DNA of 64,000 nucleotides from assembly GCA_959347315.1 (NCBI GenBank), contig OY365815.1, forward strand, positions 17,757,709 through 17,821,708, written 5' to 3'. Source of the stretch: Bimastos eiseni. Taxonomy: Eukaryota; Annelida; Clitellata; Crassiclitellata; Lumbricidae. The position numbers and the translations under genes are program-made. The notes under the pieces were generated by a model. It saw only the letters and a program-made list of their open reading frames with translations, was not told where the DNA came from and did not search any database. Positions within the stretch are counted from its first letter, which is position 1, and each line of letters begins with the position of its first letter. This document shows, piece by piece, positions 11,601-23,000 of the stretch.

Positions 11601-14030
11601 TCATAAGGCTGCAGCGCCAACTCTGAGTTCTGGTGCTGCCATCTGAGGCATGACAATTGAACGGAGCTCAGCATTGAGTTTGGCAACATTGGGATCTTGT
11701 TTCTCGTACAATTTGATCATCTGTGTAAACCGTATGATGCCTGAAACAACATAATGTAATACTTATTTTTTTATGTATGTATGTGGCCATTTATGTAGCA
11801 CCTTATAAGAACCTCACGAAGATGCTATGTAGCACATCCAGGTGCTATCACTAAGCTGGGTTAGTATCTGGATGGGAGATTGTTGAATACAAGCAAACAT
11901 AGTGCCAAATCGACCCTCCTTTGGCTGTTTACAAAAATAGTAAAACCAATTCTTTGCACGATCTGTTTAAGAGAAAGTCCTCAGCAGTTGGTAAACAAGT
12001 AAATGCAAGATGGGATGTCAAGTGATCGGACTATATTGGTCATGTTTATTCTTTGATTGTATAAATCCATTCAAACTGCAAACCAGGCTTCTGAAGTCTC
12101 TGCAGAGGCATTTATAGCAATGAATACAAAGTTAATACTCTCTTGCCAATGAAATCAGAGAAATCTGTAGTTGTCTTAACTACCTGCTTCCAAGACGTGA
12201 GCAATGAGCATAATGGACCAGAGTTGAAATTCTGTTTATATAGATGGGTCTTTATTATTGTTAAACTGTAATTTATAATGCAACTAAACAAAATGAATAT
12301 TGCACAAAAGCATGTAATAAGTTGTGAAGTCTTGTACTATGAGGCTTTGCCACATGCGTAAGTATGTACTCTACACATTTATACAGCGGCTGTAGACCCA
12401 ACAGTTAATTTTTAAGCAAATTTTTAAAAGAGACTTGTAACATGTACTGTGTGTTTTTGAATTGAGTGCAATGTCATTTTAACCATGTAAAAACTGTTCA
12501 AAGCCAAGACACAAATCTTAAAGATAGTTGTGTACATCAACTAACTTTGTTACACCATCATGGACCTCAGAATAGAGCAGTTCAGTTCAAGTGTTGGTGT
12601 ATAACAAGGATATTCTGCACTTGTTTCCCCCCGAAAATGGTGCCAGCATGATTTACCAACCATCTCCATCTGATGGGAAGCCATATTTTGGGATGACCTC
12701 CATCTGGATTTGAGTTGCAACTGGAAAGAATATCTGCATCATCTTCAGCATGTCGTTGCCGGCTTTTTCACGAGCTGACCTGATTTTTAACTCATTTTCG
12801 GGCACCGTAAAGGCAGTTAAAATGTCCTCCAAGGCAACTGAAATCGTAATATAGTTTTTTTTTAATAATCTAATCATTTCTGTGTACTTGTGTTGTTTAT
12901 GAATACAGTTGTCAGTTCTTACCAAATGGGGTGGATACATGTACTATGACAAATATCTTATACATCCTATGAACTCACCAAAACCACACCTCTTACTGTA
13001 GCTCTAGTTCTTTCACTCAAAAGTGAAGTACTGTGTGGAAGTGTGGTGCCCATACATGAAACAGGACAAGGAGGTGCTGGAAAGAGTGCAGAGGAGAACT
13101 ATAAAGATGATAAGAAGATACAGAACACTGACATAAGAGGAGAGATTAACTGAACTAACAACCTTGGACAGAAGAAAAGAAACGGGAGATCTAATCGAGA
13201 CGTACAAGATCATGACAGGCAAAGAGATAACAACACCATCGAGGTTCTTCCAACTGGTTGACAGAAGTGGCTTTAGAGGACACGTTTATAAAATCTATAA
13301 GAAACCCGAAGGAGCCATCAAATAAAGATTCTTCAGCGGCAGGGTGGTGAATGCATATACGACCTGAAGGAAGAGACAGTTTCTGTGCAGACAATTAACA
13401 GCTTCAAGGCCCGGCTAGGGACCTTGAGATGTGTACTATAGGGGTGGTTCTCACACAGATGTCAGCCTACTGACCACCTAAAACCCAGTTATTATCTATT
13501 ATTATTATAAAACTGAAAACTGCTTTATCTCGCCATTTCAGCTTTAAACAGTCACGTTATCTGTCTGCCTGACTCTCTGTCTACAGATTTTGTTTTGAAT
13601 AAGTGCCTATGTATAATAAGATTGTTCTCGCGATTTTGTTTTTGTTGCGCTGTATAATTTTCAGTTTACGATGTATAAATGTTACGATACCCAGTTATCG
13701 CTCAGGTGCAACATTTTCGCTTAAATAACGAAAAGTACCATGGATGCGTTAAATCTATTTAGTCATTCGCGTCCATTATTCAGCTTCGAATGCAAACCGT
13801 AGAAGTTGTACTTAAATTTTCCAAAGAACCATAGGAGTAATTGAACAAAATTGTAAGCGATCGTGATGCTACATTTAACTAGATTCGGTCAATGCAGAAT
13901 TTAAACTTAACAAATTGCGAAAGTCTGAAATGTTCATCTCTAAAATATGAATAATTTTATAAATAACGCGATTCCATCGCTTACTTTTTGCATGATCCAC
14001 AGTAAACGCGTTCAGAGGGCTGGCGGCCAT
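11601..14030 (-). CDS. C12orf57: Protein C10 homologue (human C12orf57, mouse Grcc10), 121 aa
   Basis: There are three minus-strand exons: 14030-13985 (starting MAASPLNAF), 12840-12661 and 11740-11601 (stop TGA). The joined protein reads AKIALEDILTAF, then FFPVATQIQMEVI, KYGFPSDGDG and IKLYEKQDPNVAKL. These track the vertebrate protein C10 along its length, and the 121 aa compare with about 126 in human. C10 is a small conserved protein; in humans its loss causes a brain malformation syndrome (established knowledge), but its biochemical role is unclear. The exon 2 donor is unusual: the phase requires G|GTTGGT at 12661, although a better-looking GTAAAT lies 4 bases further on and would break the frame. 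A polyadenylation signal (AATAAA, minus strand) lies at 11330-11325. The gene converges on the BED-finger gene. Confidence 0.9.
11765..11905 (+). repeat. 5S rRNA-like fragment beside a LINE-like tail
   Basis: AAGCTGGGTTAGTATCTGG followed by ATGGGAGAT and GAATAC (11853-11890) closely resembles the 3' half of eukaryotic 5S rRNA around its internal control region. The 5' half is not seen. Next to it, GGCCATTTATGTAGCACCTT (about 11790) looks like the inverted 3' tail of the LINEs in this window. This is a 5S pseudogene fragment or part of a 5S-derived SINE (SINE3 type), in a C10 intron. Confidence 0.6.
13010..13500 (+). mobile_element. Non-LTR retrotransposon C-terminal fragment
   Basis: Reading the plus strand with stops gives EVWCPYMKQDKEVLERVQRR, then TLDRRKETGDLIETYKIMTG, RGHVYKI, RFFSGRVVNA and INSFKARL. 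This is the standard C-terminus of CR1/jockey-group reverse transcriptases. An ATT repeat follows at about 13495. It is inserted in C10 intron 1, antisense to the gene. Confidence 0.8.
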
Positions 14031-15427
14031 GTTGAATGAAACTGCGTTACTTAATCTAGATTCGCCAGATGTCCCGTAATCACTATTATAATAATATTGA
14101 TTTATTGAACGAGATAATTTGAAGAGTCCAAAAAGTTAATTGCGAGAACTGGGAAAGCTGCCTCCTATTCACACTTACTCAAAAGAAAGTAGGCTAAAGT
14201 AAGATAAAATGAAAAGATACAGTAAGTGATGACTAATGCTGATAGAAGGTAGTTGAATGTTTAGTAATGGCAGGAAGTACAAGTTTAAAAATTCTTTGTT
14301 TGCAGTATGTAGAAGTTGAAGATTGCTTTTACAGTTGCTCACACTCTTAAGGTGAATTCATTAGTTATAATTATTAACTAACTCAAAGCCCATGGATTTT
14401 CTACTTCAACCATTCATAACATAACCAAAGCCAGCACCATTGGTTATAGGCCTATATTATACCACCCCACAAGGGCACAGCTAGGGCGGGGCAGAGGATC
14501 ATCTGACCTCGGGTGCCAAGTTGTAGGGGGCGCCAAAATGAGGATTAAAACTATTTTGTTTATTTCGATGCAAATTAATTTATCCCAACTAAGTTAGTAG
14601 GATTAAATTTTGACTCCCCCAATGTCCTGATTATAAAGAAGTTGTCAAGCATGATTTTGGCCCCCTCACGTCCGACTGATCAGTGATCACTATGGCTCCG
14701 TAAGGGGCGACATGATACTCATTACGTATTTCCAGATCGACGCAATTCACTGCAAATTTTCTAACAATTGCTGTTTCAATTGTGTGCAGTGAGCGGTCCC
14801 TCAGCAAATTGAAGCTAATTTTGTCATATGTGCGGGCTTCAATGGGACAAGATCGTCTCAGCGAAGAGCAACTTCTTTAGCCTTGAACAAGAAACATTGG
14901 AGAAAACAAATTTTGATAACGTTATTGACCAATATTATTTGCAACACTTAAATCAAGAAAAATTAATTTTTTAGGCTGCCTATGACAGTCATGTATAAAT
15001 AGCCTTTACATATAACATTTGAAAAATGTGAAATAAATTAGAAAGGGACCATCCTTACATAATGTCACATAATTATTGACCAATTTTGACCCCTCCCAGT
15101 TTAGAATGGAAAGTGTGATGGATCCAAGTTGAAGACGATTTTTGGCAAAGTGTACAACATAACATTATTTTTAATTGGTTACGTTGTTTGATGAAGATGA
15201 TAAAAATTATGTATCTCACATTTAAATTTTATTATCAAACTTGAATCGTGAAATTTTGGACAGTAATATGTAAAAAACAATCACAATATAAACATTATAG
15301 TTGCAATTATCATTTGGAAATGAATGACTTGTTTGGAAATGAATATACAACTTACTAGACAAAAAAGTGTATGAATAGGAACATCATAATATTATTCGTA
15401 ATTGTCTGATTAAATTGTCTTTTGAAT
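14031..15427. other. Spacer between C10 and LRRC51
   Basis: Apart from the LRRC51 3' end (AATAAA at 15233-15228 on the minus strand) and presumably the C10 promoter near 14031-14100, I see nothing identifiable. A GGGGCGCC-containing stretch near 14520 may be an old repeat. Confidence 0.5.
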
Positions 15428-18032
15428 TTAACTGTCGTCTTCTACTTTCTTCTTTCTCTTCTCAGTCCCTGCAGCATTCCTCTTAAGTATTTCTGCTGTT
15501 GAACGGTCAACCTTTGTAACGGTACTCATGTCAAAATTTACCAGTTGTGGCATAATAGCCAGCACATACCACCTGTAGTTCTTGAAAAAAGAAACAAAAA
15601 CCGTTGTCTGCATTATTCAAGAGAATTAGGCCTTTCACAAATCATCAGTGTGGGTAATGAAAATAACTTTTAAATTTATATTTCTAGGCACACTGTTGTG
15701 TCTAATCATTTCGGTTGAACTGATTTTTAAAATGAATGGTGATTTACCCCGAGAGTAACCAGCATACACTAAACAAACTAAAATGTATGAGAAACCAATG
15801 CAGCTCATCATTAAAGGATTCAATCCTGAAGCCGAATTCATTTTTAAAATTAAGCAGCTGCGGTTTAAATTTTGTACCTGCAATGCATTTACAATGGAAG
15901 AGTTTACTATGTGCTAACCAAATGAAGCTCTACTTGCATTGTTATTGGTTTGACCTTCCCTGGAAAAAATTCAACTTACATGTGACTATTTACTTGCCAT
16001 GTCCATAATTCAGAAAAAATCTCATTTATTGGCTTAACTATCTGTAAAAATAACTAACTTGATAAAATAGTATTAAATGCAGAATATCAATGGCACTAAA
16101 TTAATCAAAGCCAGAGATATAAGTGGCCATTACTATTAAAGCACCTTGATATTTTCAATTGGGTTTCCGTGAAGGGCGACTTTCTTGAGAGACTGGACTG
16201 TTCGTAGTTTGTCAACCTCATTGATTTCAGCAATCAAATTGCCATGTAGATAGAGAATCTGCAGGTTTGGAAAGTCACATAAAACCTAAAAAAACAACAT
16301 TACAAATGAGATTTGGACAGATGCATACAACCAAATAGTGTAATGGTAAATATTGAGCGCTGTGCATAGTTTGCATATTTTCGAGATTTTAAGACAAGTG
16401 TCGAGGAAATGCGAAGTGAAAGTGCATTGAAACCTACTTACGTATGTATGAATTTGTATACTCAAAAACATATATAATGTTGACAATTCTCATCTGCTTG
16501 GGGATTTTCACAAATAACTATGAAACATGAAATTGGTATTTTTAGCCACCACACATTAAACAGCTTTATCCCGATTTCTCTGCATATGAGACTAAACGAC
16601 TGGTTTGTTAGAATCATATTGCTGACCCACTTGGTCTGTTTCCAGCTAATCGTAGTGCTTTGATGGCTAAAGTTGGCATATTTGTCTAGTGTACTTTCAT
16701 TATGTGAATGTTCTTTGACCTTATTTAAATTTTATGCTATTGTTTATACCTTTTGTAAGCTAGTGTGTGTTTAATCATAAAGAATATTCTTACTTTACAA
16801 GGACGGACATCATAATGCACAATGCATGAATTTAATATCAATCATAAACAAAGCATATCCCAAAATCACATTCCAATAGCATCGGTTCCCAGAAGACAGG
16901 CTAGCAATGCTATGAATATTGGAGGTATATTAGGACATCTGCACTTGAAATATCTCTCCCTGCGACTACATGAGACCTGTTCAAAACTTAAAATAAATAA
17001 AAAGTGATGCTGGCTGGGCCTATTATTGTGACTAGTGACACAATGTTGACCAATCAAGGGTCCTGTAAATGTTGTCATTGCAAAAGCAACTCTATTGAAG
17101 GTTTTCCTTACTGGGTTGATCTTGGTGAGTTCATTGAATGAGAGGTCAATCCAGGAAATGGCATTTGGCTGGGCAATTATCTGATCTACGATCGTCCACA
17201 AATCGGTCAGTTCTGTGATGTGGTTGTTGTTTAAACGCAGACATTTGGACTTGTACTTTTCGTCGCCTTTGTGCTCCTTTTCGCCTCGTGGGACCTCGTT
17301 CACCATGTCTAGAAAAGGTGTAATTTATATAACATCTTTAACACTTTAACAATGAGAGTGTACTGGAAGTAACTCATAAACCAGTTCACCTCATTTCAGT
17401 GTTGAGAAGTATTTCAATGGCGTTATATCAGTGTTGGCATTATAATTTGATGGCCCTTCAGCATAGGATACATGTATTTGATTATCATAAGCTTTTGCAG
17501 CATGGGGTTTGTAATTACTATACATATGTGTGTTATGTTTTTAGAGACAACCTTGTTTTCTCTCTGTAATGCTAGAGAGATCTGTTATTCTCCACAGTAG
17601 GTTTTATCAAATTTAATTTAAAATGTTCTAATTTTGCAAATGTACTGCATAGTTACTAAAAATAGAAACACTTGGCAATCATAACAGTACATACTGCCAA
17701 TATGTGATTTCGTATAAAACAGTCATAATGTTTTAGTGATGGTTTAAAAACTAAAATGTTAAAACACGAGAAATGATTTCTATAATGGCAGTATTAATAT
17801 CTTAAAAAGTAAATAATTTGGTGGTTTCAACAGTTGTAGAATCAGTATTGACTTTAATTAGCAACTGTAATTTATTGTTCGGAATTAATTTATTCAAACC
17901 TCGTGGCAATAACAGATTCATGAACGAAAAATCAATGGGTTTGTCCAGTTTCGCTCTGTTGCTTGTCAAAGAATGAACCTCCTTACTTAGTCCAGTGGAT
18001 GTCCCAGTTATAATAGGTGTCTTGGCCGTCAT
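15428..18032 (-). CDS. LRRC51: Leucine-rich repeat protein LRRC51 homologue, four exons, 207 aa
   Basis: Exons are 18032-17900, 17308-17112, 16285-16145 and 15580-15428, with phases 1, 0 and 0 at the junctions. Exon 1 has PIDFSF, exon 2 has MVNEVPRG and the LRR stretches LRLNNNHITEL and WIDLSFNELTKINP. Exon 3 has LQILYLHGNLIAEI and VALHGNPIE. Exon 4 has the cap-like STVTKVDRSTAEILKR and a lysine-rich tail. Order and wording match human LRRC51 (192 aa), the LRR half of the mammalian LRTOMT locus. The LRRs form a protein-binding surface. A cilium- or axoneme-related role has been proposed for relatives but is not shown by this sequence. A minus-strand AATAAA lies at 15233-15228. C10 begins 1.4 kb downstream on the same strand; no methyltransferase fusion is seen. 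Confidence 0.92.
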
Positions 18033-18189
18033 AGCTAAAAATCAGAAAGTTTTGAACATTCATAAGAACAGTGTCTAATACAATTATCTAATAACAACAT
18101 TTCCTATAATGTTGTAGAATATACAAGCCAATAAATGAATAATTCCTTGGTTATACAAATTCTTATTTTCTTTAAAATGGCTAGGGCTT

Positions 18190-19300
18190 AAGTTACAATG
18201 CAACTTGCATTTATAACGTGCCTTAATAGACACAGTCTTACTCAAGGGATGCATTACAATATAGAGACTAAGGTGGCAATGCTCATTTGAGCAGATGTTT
18301 GATTTGACTTACTTGTCTGAGAAAAAAACGCAGGTGATAGAGTCAATATGATTAGTCATAGTACTTAGAAGAGAGATCAGACTTAAGTTACGTTTTAGAA
18401 ATATTTATTGAGAAGGATCGTTGGATTGTTCCTGGTAAAGAGTTCCATTCACCAAGACCAGTTACTTCGAACATTCTGTTTTCGAATAATGGATTTTCTG
18501 TTTTGATTACAATGTTTTCTTTTAAAACAGATTGCAATCAACGTCTTGACTCAAGAGCAGCACATGATATACCTAAAGATGATAAGTAAAAAGGAGCAGA
18601 ACCTGACATTACTTTGAACATTGGAAGGCAGATTTTGAAAGGTATTTGAGCCAAGATGGGCAACCAGTGCAGCTGTCTTAGAGCATGGGCAATGTGATCA
18701 CTAGGGCCAATAGGCCTACTTTTTTACTAGAAAAGCTGCAGTGCGGATAAAACAGGTGTAATCGTGAAATGGTGGATTGTGGCAGACTGTAGAGTATCAA
18801 AGTAAAGTAGTCTCCTGGATAATACAAGTGAATGGACTAAGGTGGCAATGCTCAGTTGAGCAGATGTTTGATTTGACTTACTTGTCTGAGAGAAAAACGC
18901 AGGTAATAAGAGTCAATATGACTAGACATAGAAAGTTCACTATCAGAAAAACCCAAAGATCATGAACTACGTACTGTAGCAGGCTGAATAGAGTAGGTCC
19001 CACGTAGTTGCAGGGAAAGAGATTTCAAGTCCAGATGTAATCAAGCTCAATGGTCAAACCACATCACTTCCGTTTTGCTTGTATTTAACTTCAGACACAC
19101 CACCAAGATTGTATCTTATGCAAGCAAGAAAGCAAAAAGTCGGGTAATTGAGTTATCAATGTTAGTAGTCGAAAGTTTTATACACACTTTTGTGTAATCC
19201 GCGTAAATATGGATAGAAATGTTATAACGTAATGTACTATTGTAAGTGTTAGATGTGTAGGCGTACATGCTGAAAAAGCAATGGGCAAAATTAAGACGAG
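18190..19300 (-). mobile_element. Decayed CR1/L2-like LINE with an internal duplication
   Basis: On the minus strand broken frames read IYADYTKV (a decayed YADD catalytic box), LKLNTSKTEVMWF, LYSLPQSTISRLHL, then DHIAHALRQLHWLP and FKVMSGSAPFYLSSLG. The 3' tail at about 18205-18225 inverts to AAGGCACGTTATAAATGC. A segment of about 96 bp is present twice, at 18266-18361 and 18835-18930. It fills much of the LRRC51-MCMDC2 intergenic space. Confidence 0.75.
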
Positions 19301-20058
19301 TTAAGGTGGACTACATATTGACAAAAGTAATTACATAGACGCCACCACATTATTAATTAAAAGTTCTCGTGGTTGTGAATCAAGGACCAGGATGTGAAAT
19401 AATATTTACCCTTGATTTTTGCTATCTGAAGATGCGGAGTAAAGTTAAACTTATTCCAATGATTAGATGCTTATCCCACCCGTCATTTCTAAAATTATAT
19501 TATTTTGGCAGCGTCAAGTGGACATATTATGTAACCATAACGACCGATGAGACTCAACAAGACGGTTCCATGCTTTATATTAGTTCTAATTTTAATCGCA
19601 TTGCTTGAAATGGCGCTCCAGTAAAAAATTAATAATTATCAATCACTAACATTATTTTGTTGTTAAAGACATTTAACGGCTTTGAACTTCGCAATGCATT
19701 CTGATGAAACCTCAATACGATAATCTTGTTCTGCAGCATGCCAATTAAAAGCTACAGAAGGGTATTTAACGCCATCTTGAAGTTGCATACGTCAGATTTG
19801 TAAATATTCAATAGAAATTTTATCAGAATTTAACTATTGCATAAGCGCCTAAACGGCGCGCATCTTGCTTTTGACTAACTTTTCTGTGGTTATTTTGTAT
19901 AATTATGACTTGAGTCAATCACTTGGTGGCGCTAATCATACAAGTTAAGTGGTAGGGTTGACTCTGTTTACATTTTGTGTTTTGGCTACTTGAGACGCAG
20001 ACGGCGTATTCCGTTGTTTTTTATTTTTGCTGAAATTTCAGATTTTATTTTGATAACA

Positions 20059-23000
20059 ATGGAAAGTGATCCAGCTTTATTTTCTGCATGTTTGAGTTTC
20101 ATCAAAACTCCAGAACTTATTTTTTACATTCAACAGAAGTGTGAATTTTATAAGAATTCTCAGGTATGCATGCTTCGCTAGGCAACTAAGTGAGTAAGTA
20201 ATCCTACCATAATAGTATATTCATTCATCTGACAAAAACGCAGGAATCCTAACATGAGTGAAAATGGACAATAAAAACAACTAAAATTGAATAGCAGATT
20301 GGTAAATATTTAGATATAATGGTCTGGAGATAAATAATTGAGATTTGTCTTCGCGACTCTTCGAATGGAAGAACAAAATTAGACCTATGGTTGTGTCGTA
20401 ATTGGTGAATGTAGATAGAGTTGGTGAAGAACATGTTTGGGATTGTGGGATATGGAGAAAAGGAGTTTGGCATCTGCTATGTTAGCAAAGTTCAGAGACT
20501 GTTGGTGAGGAATCGAAGGATTGTTCTAGGTAAACTAGGAGTTTGGCTCTTCTTAGAAGTTTTTTCTCACGCTTTTTATCGGAGGCTAGGGTTTGACCTC
20601 ACCAGGATGGGGAGGCAAATAACAGTCTTGCAACGGTAGTGGGTAAAGAAATTATATGGCTAAAGTTTTTATGACTAAAGTAATTATATAGCTCACATGT
20701 TTGCCCACACTCTACAGCAATTAATGCTTACAGTAACGAAAATGTAGAATATGATAAGATATTTTCTGACCTTGCACGATTATTGCCGCCACTATAATTT
20801 ATATCAACGGTAAATGTTTATGCCACCAGATGAAGTTGTTGTTTCTACCATGTGAAGTGTTGCTGGGTTGGGGTTGTGTTGACATGTGTATCAGCCTGCT
20901 GTGGATTCAGATGATTTCTTTTAAGGAAACTTTTAGGCTGGCCTCCTGTGGAATACGTTTTTTTGATAAGTAGGCTACCAATGATTTTTGCTGCAGGATT
21001 TTGCTGTAAAATGTAAACATTAGTGCATTTCTAAATCGATAATTAGATAGAAGAATGTTTTTTTAGAGCAAAGCCTTCGATTTCGTGCTTCCAATAGATA
21101 TCCATGGATTGATGGATTTTGACAGTGAGTTTAATAAGACCATTAATTATTTTCCATTATTGCCATCACAATTGTTATTATCATCATCGTGTTACATGTT
21201 TATGTTTAGCGCTTGTAGAATTTAAATCCCAAGGTTGGTTTACAGCAGTGTTTAAGAACAATCGATAAGTGCATTGTCTGGACTGTGGAGAACATCTTCA
21301 ACAACTGTTTTGTAATCTGTATGTGTCACCATTATACCTGTACCCAAAATCCAGTAGCAGTGTCAGCTGAAGGCACAAAGCAATGGTGCAGAGCGACTCT
21401 CTCAAGGTCCATACATGATGCCTGATAGACTGTATCAGTTTAGGCTCACATCTGCTATGTGCATTAACTTGGAAAGCTTTTCCATCAGTCAGCCACTAGA
21501 CTTGTGCTCTGCAAAATTTCATGAAGATCACCTCCAGCTTTACTTAGAAGTTTAAATTCATTATCTATTCAATTGTTGCCATAATTCTCATGACATCAAT
21601 CAATGGTCACTTCAACTGAAAATGCTGTAAATATTTTAATCCGTTGGATTAGACAGGTAAAATTTTGATGGGTCAGATATAATTGGTTGAAATTAAAAAA
21701 GAAATACTTGTGGTTTTTCTTATAAATTTCTGGTTTTTGTTATTTTCATGGGAGGTGACCTTGGAAATCTTGTCCTGAATCATCCACTCGGAGCCTGTGA
21801 AATCTTTCATAAAGTAAATTTTATTTTTTCTTGCATCGGACCAAGTCGTCACAGCTAATATAGATTGTTTTTCTAAACCATGTCTCAGGATCTCTCAACA
21901 TTTGATATAATATTAATTGATTACTCTGAATTTGTTCTTGAGCATGTTTAATTAAGCATTTTTTGCTGGAAACTTCATTAATGTGCTTTAGTATATACAT
22001 TTTGAGCATGTTCTCAAACTTAATTAATGAGATTGTGTTATACAATGACCTTGTTACATTACGGTAATTTACATGACTCACGAGGGCTGAATTTTAAGGA
22101 GGTTCAACTGTATTATTTTTCGAATCAGAACTCTATCTTCAAGGGATGTGGTTGTAATTTAGACTCAGTCTATTTGTCAATTTATATAGCATCTCTTACA
22201 GAACAAACGTTGCAATGTCTCAGCTCTACTCACTTCCAAAATGAGATCCTGAGGAAATAAATGAGTTTAAGTAATGGTGTTATTTTCTAGGCTGCTTATG
22301 CTATGTACATTTAATATTTTAATTACGTTAGTTGACATAATTATTACTGTATGGTTGTTCCTAGGCTGTTTTTTACGTGTTGATTCAGTCAAATTCACTT
22401 CTTCCTCGATGCCAAACATCGACCATGCTCTTGGTCTCACTGAGGATTAGATCACTTCCAAACTTGCCAAGGTAAGACCAGCAGGTGTAAAACACAAAGA
22501 AATACTATATGTAATGCAAGTTGCAATACACTTTTTATATTTTGTCTGTGGCAAAACTCATTATTTTGCTATCTTTTTGACCCATTTCAAGAATCACTTT
22601 ATAACAAGTTGGCTTTAAATATTGTTACTATAGCTTAACTTACTTTTGGATACATGCTGCAGACCCCTGTTCCTTTGAATTCATTTATAAAGAAGCATCT
22701 GGTGTTAATAATTTAGATTATTTCAAGTTAAACTGTTTCTTAGATTTCTAAGCAACCATATTTATCTAAACAAATGTAAGGTAATTTTTGGTAATGACAG
22801 ATACCATGATGCCTTAATATATTATGTTTTAGTTACCAGTTGACTTCAGCTGCTAATTTGAGAAAATTCTCAAACTGCAATAATCTGATCCAGTACAAGG
22901 GAATTGTGACAGGAATGTCGACTATCCAGAAATATACGTAAGAACAACCATATCTTGTGAAACGAAGTCTAATGTCTTCTATAAAATGATGATATTAACC

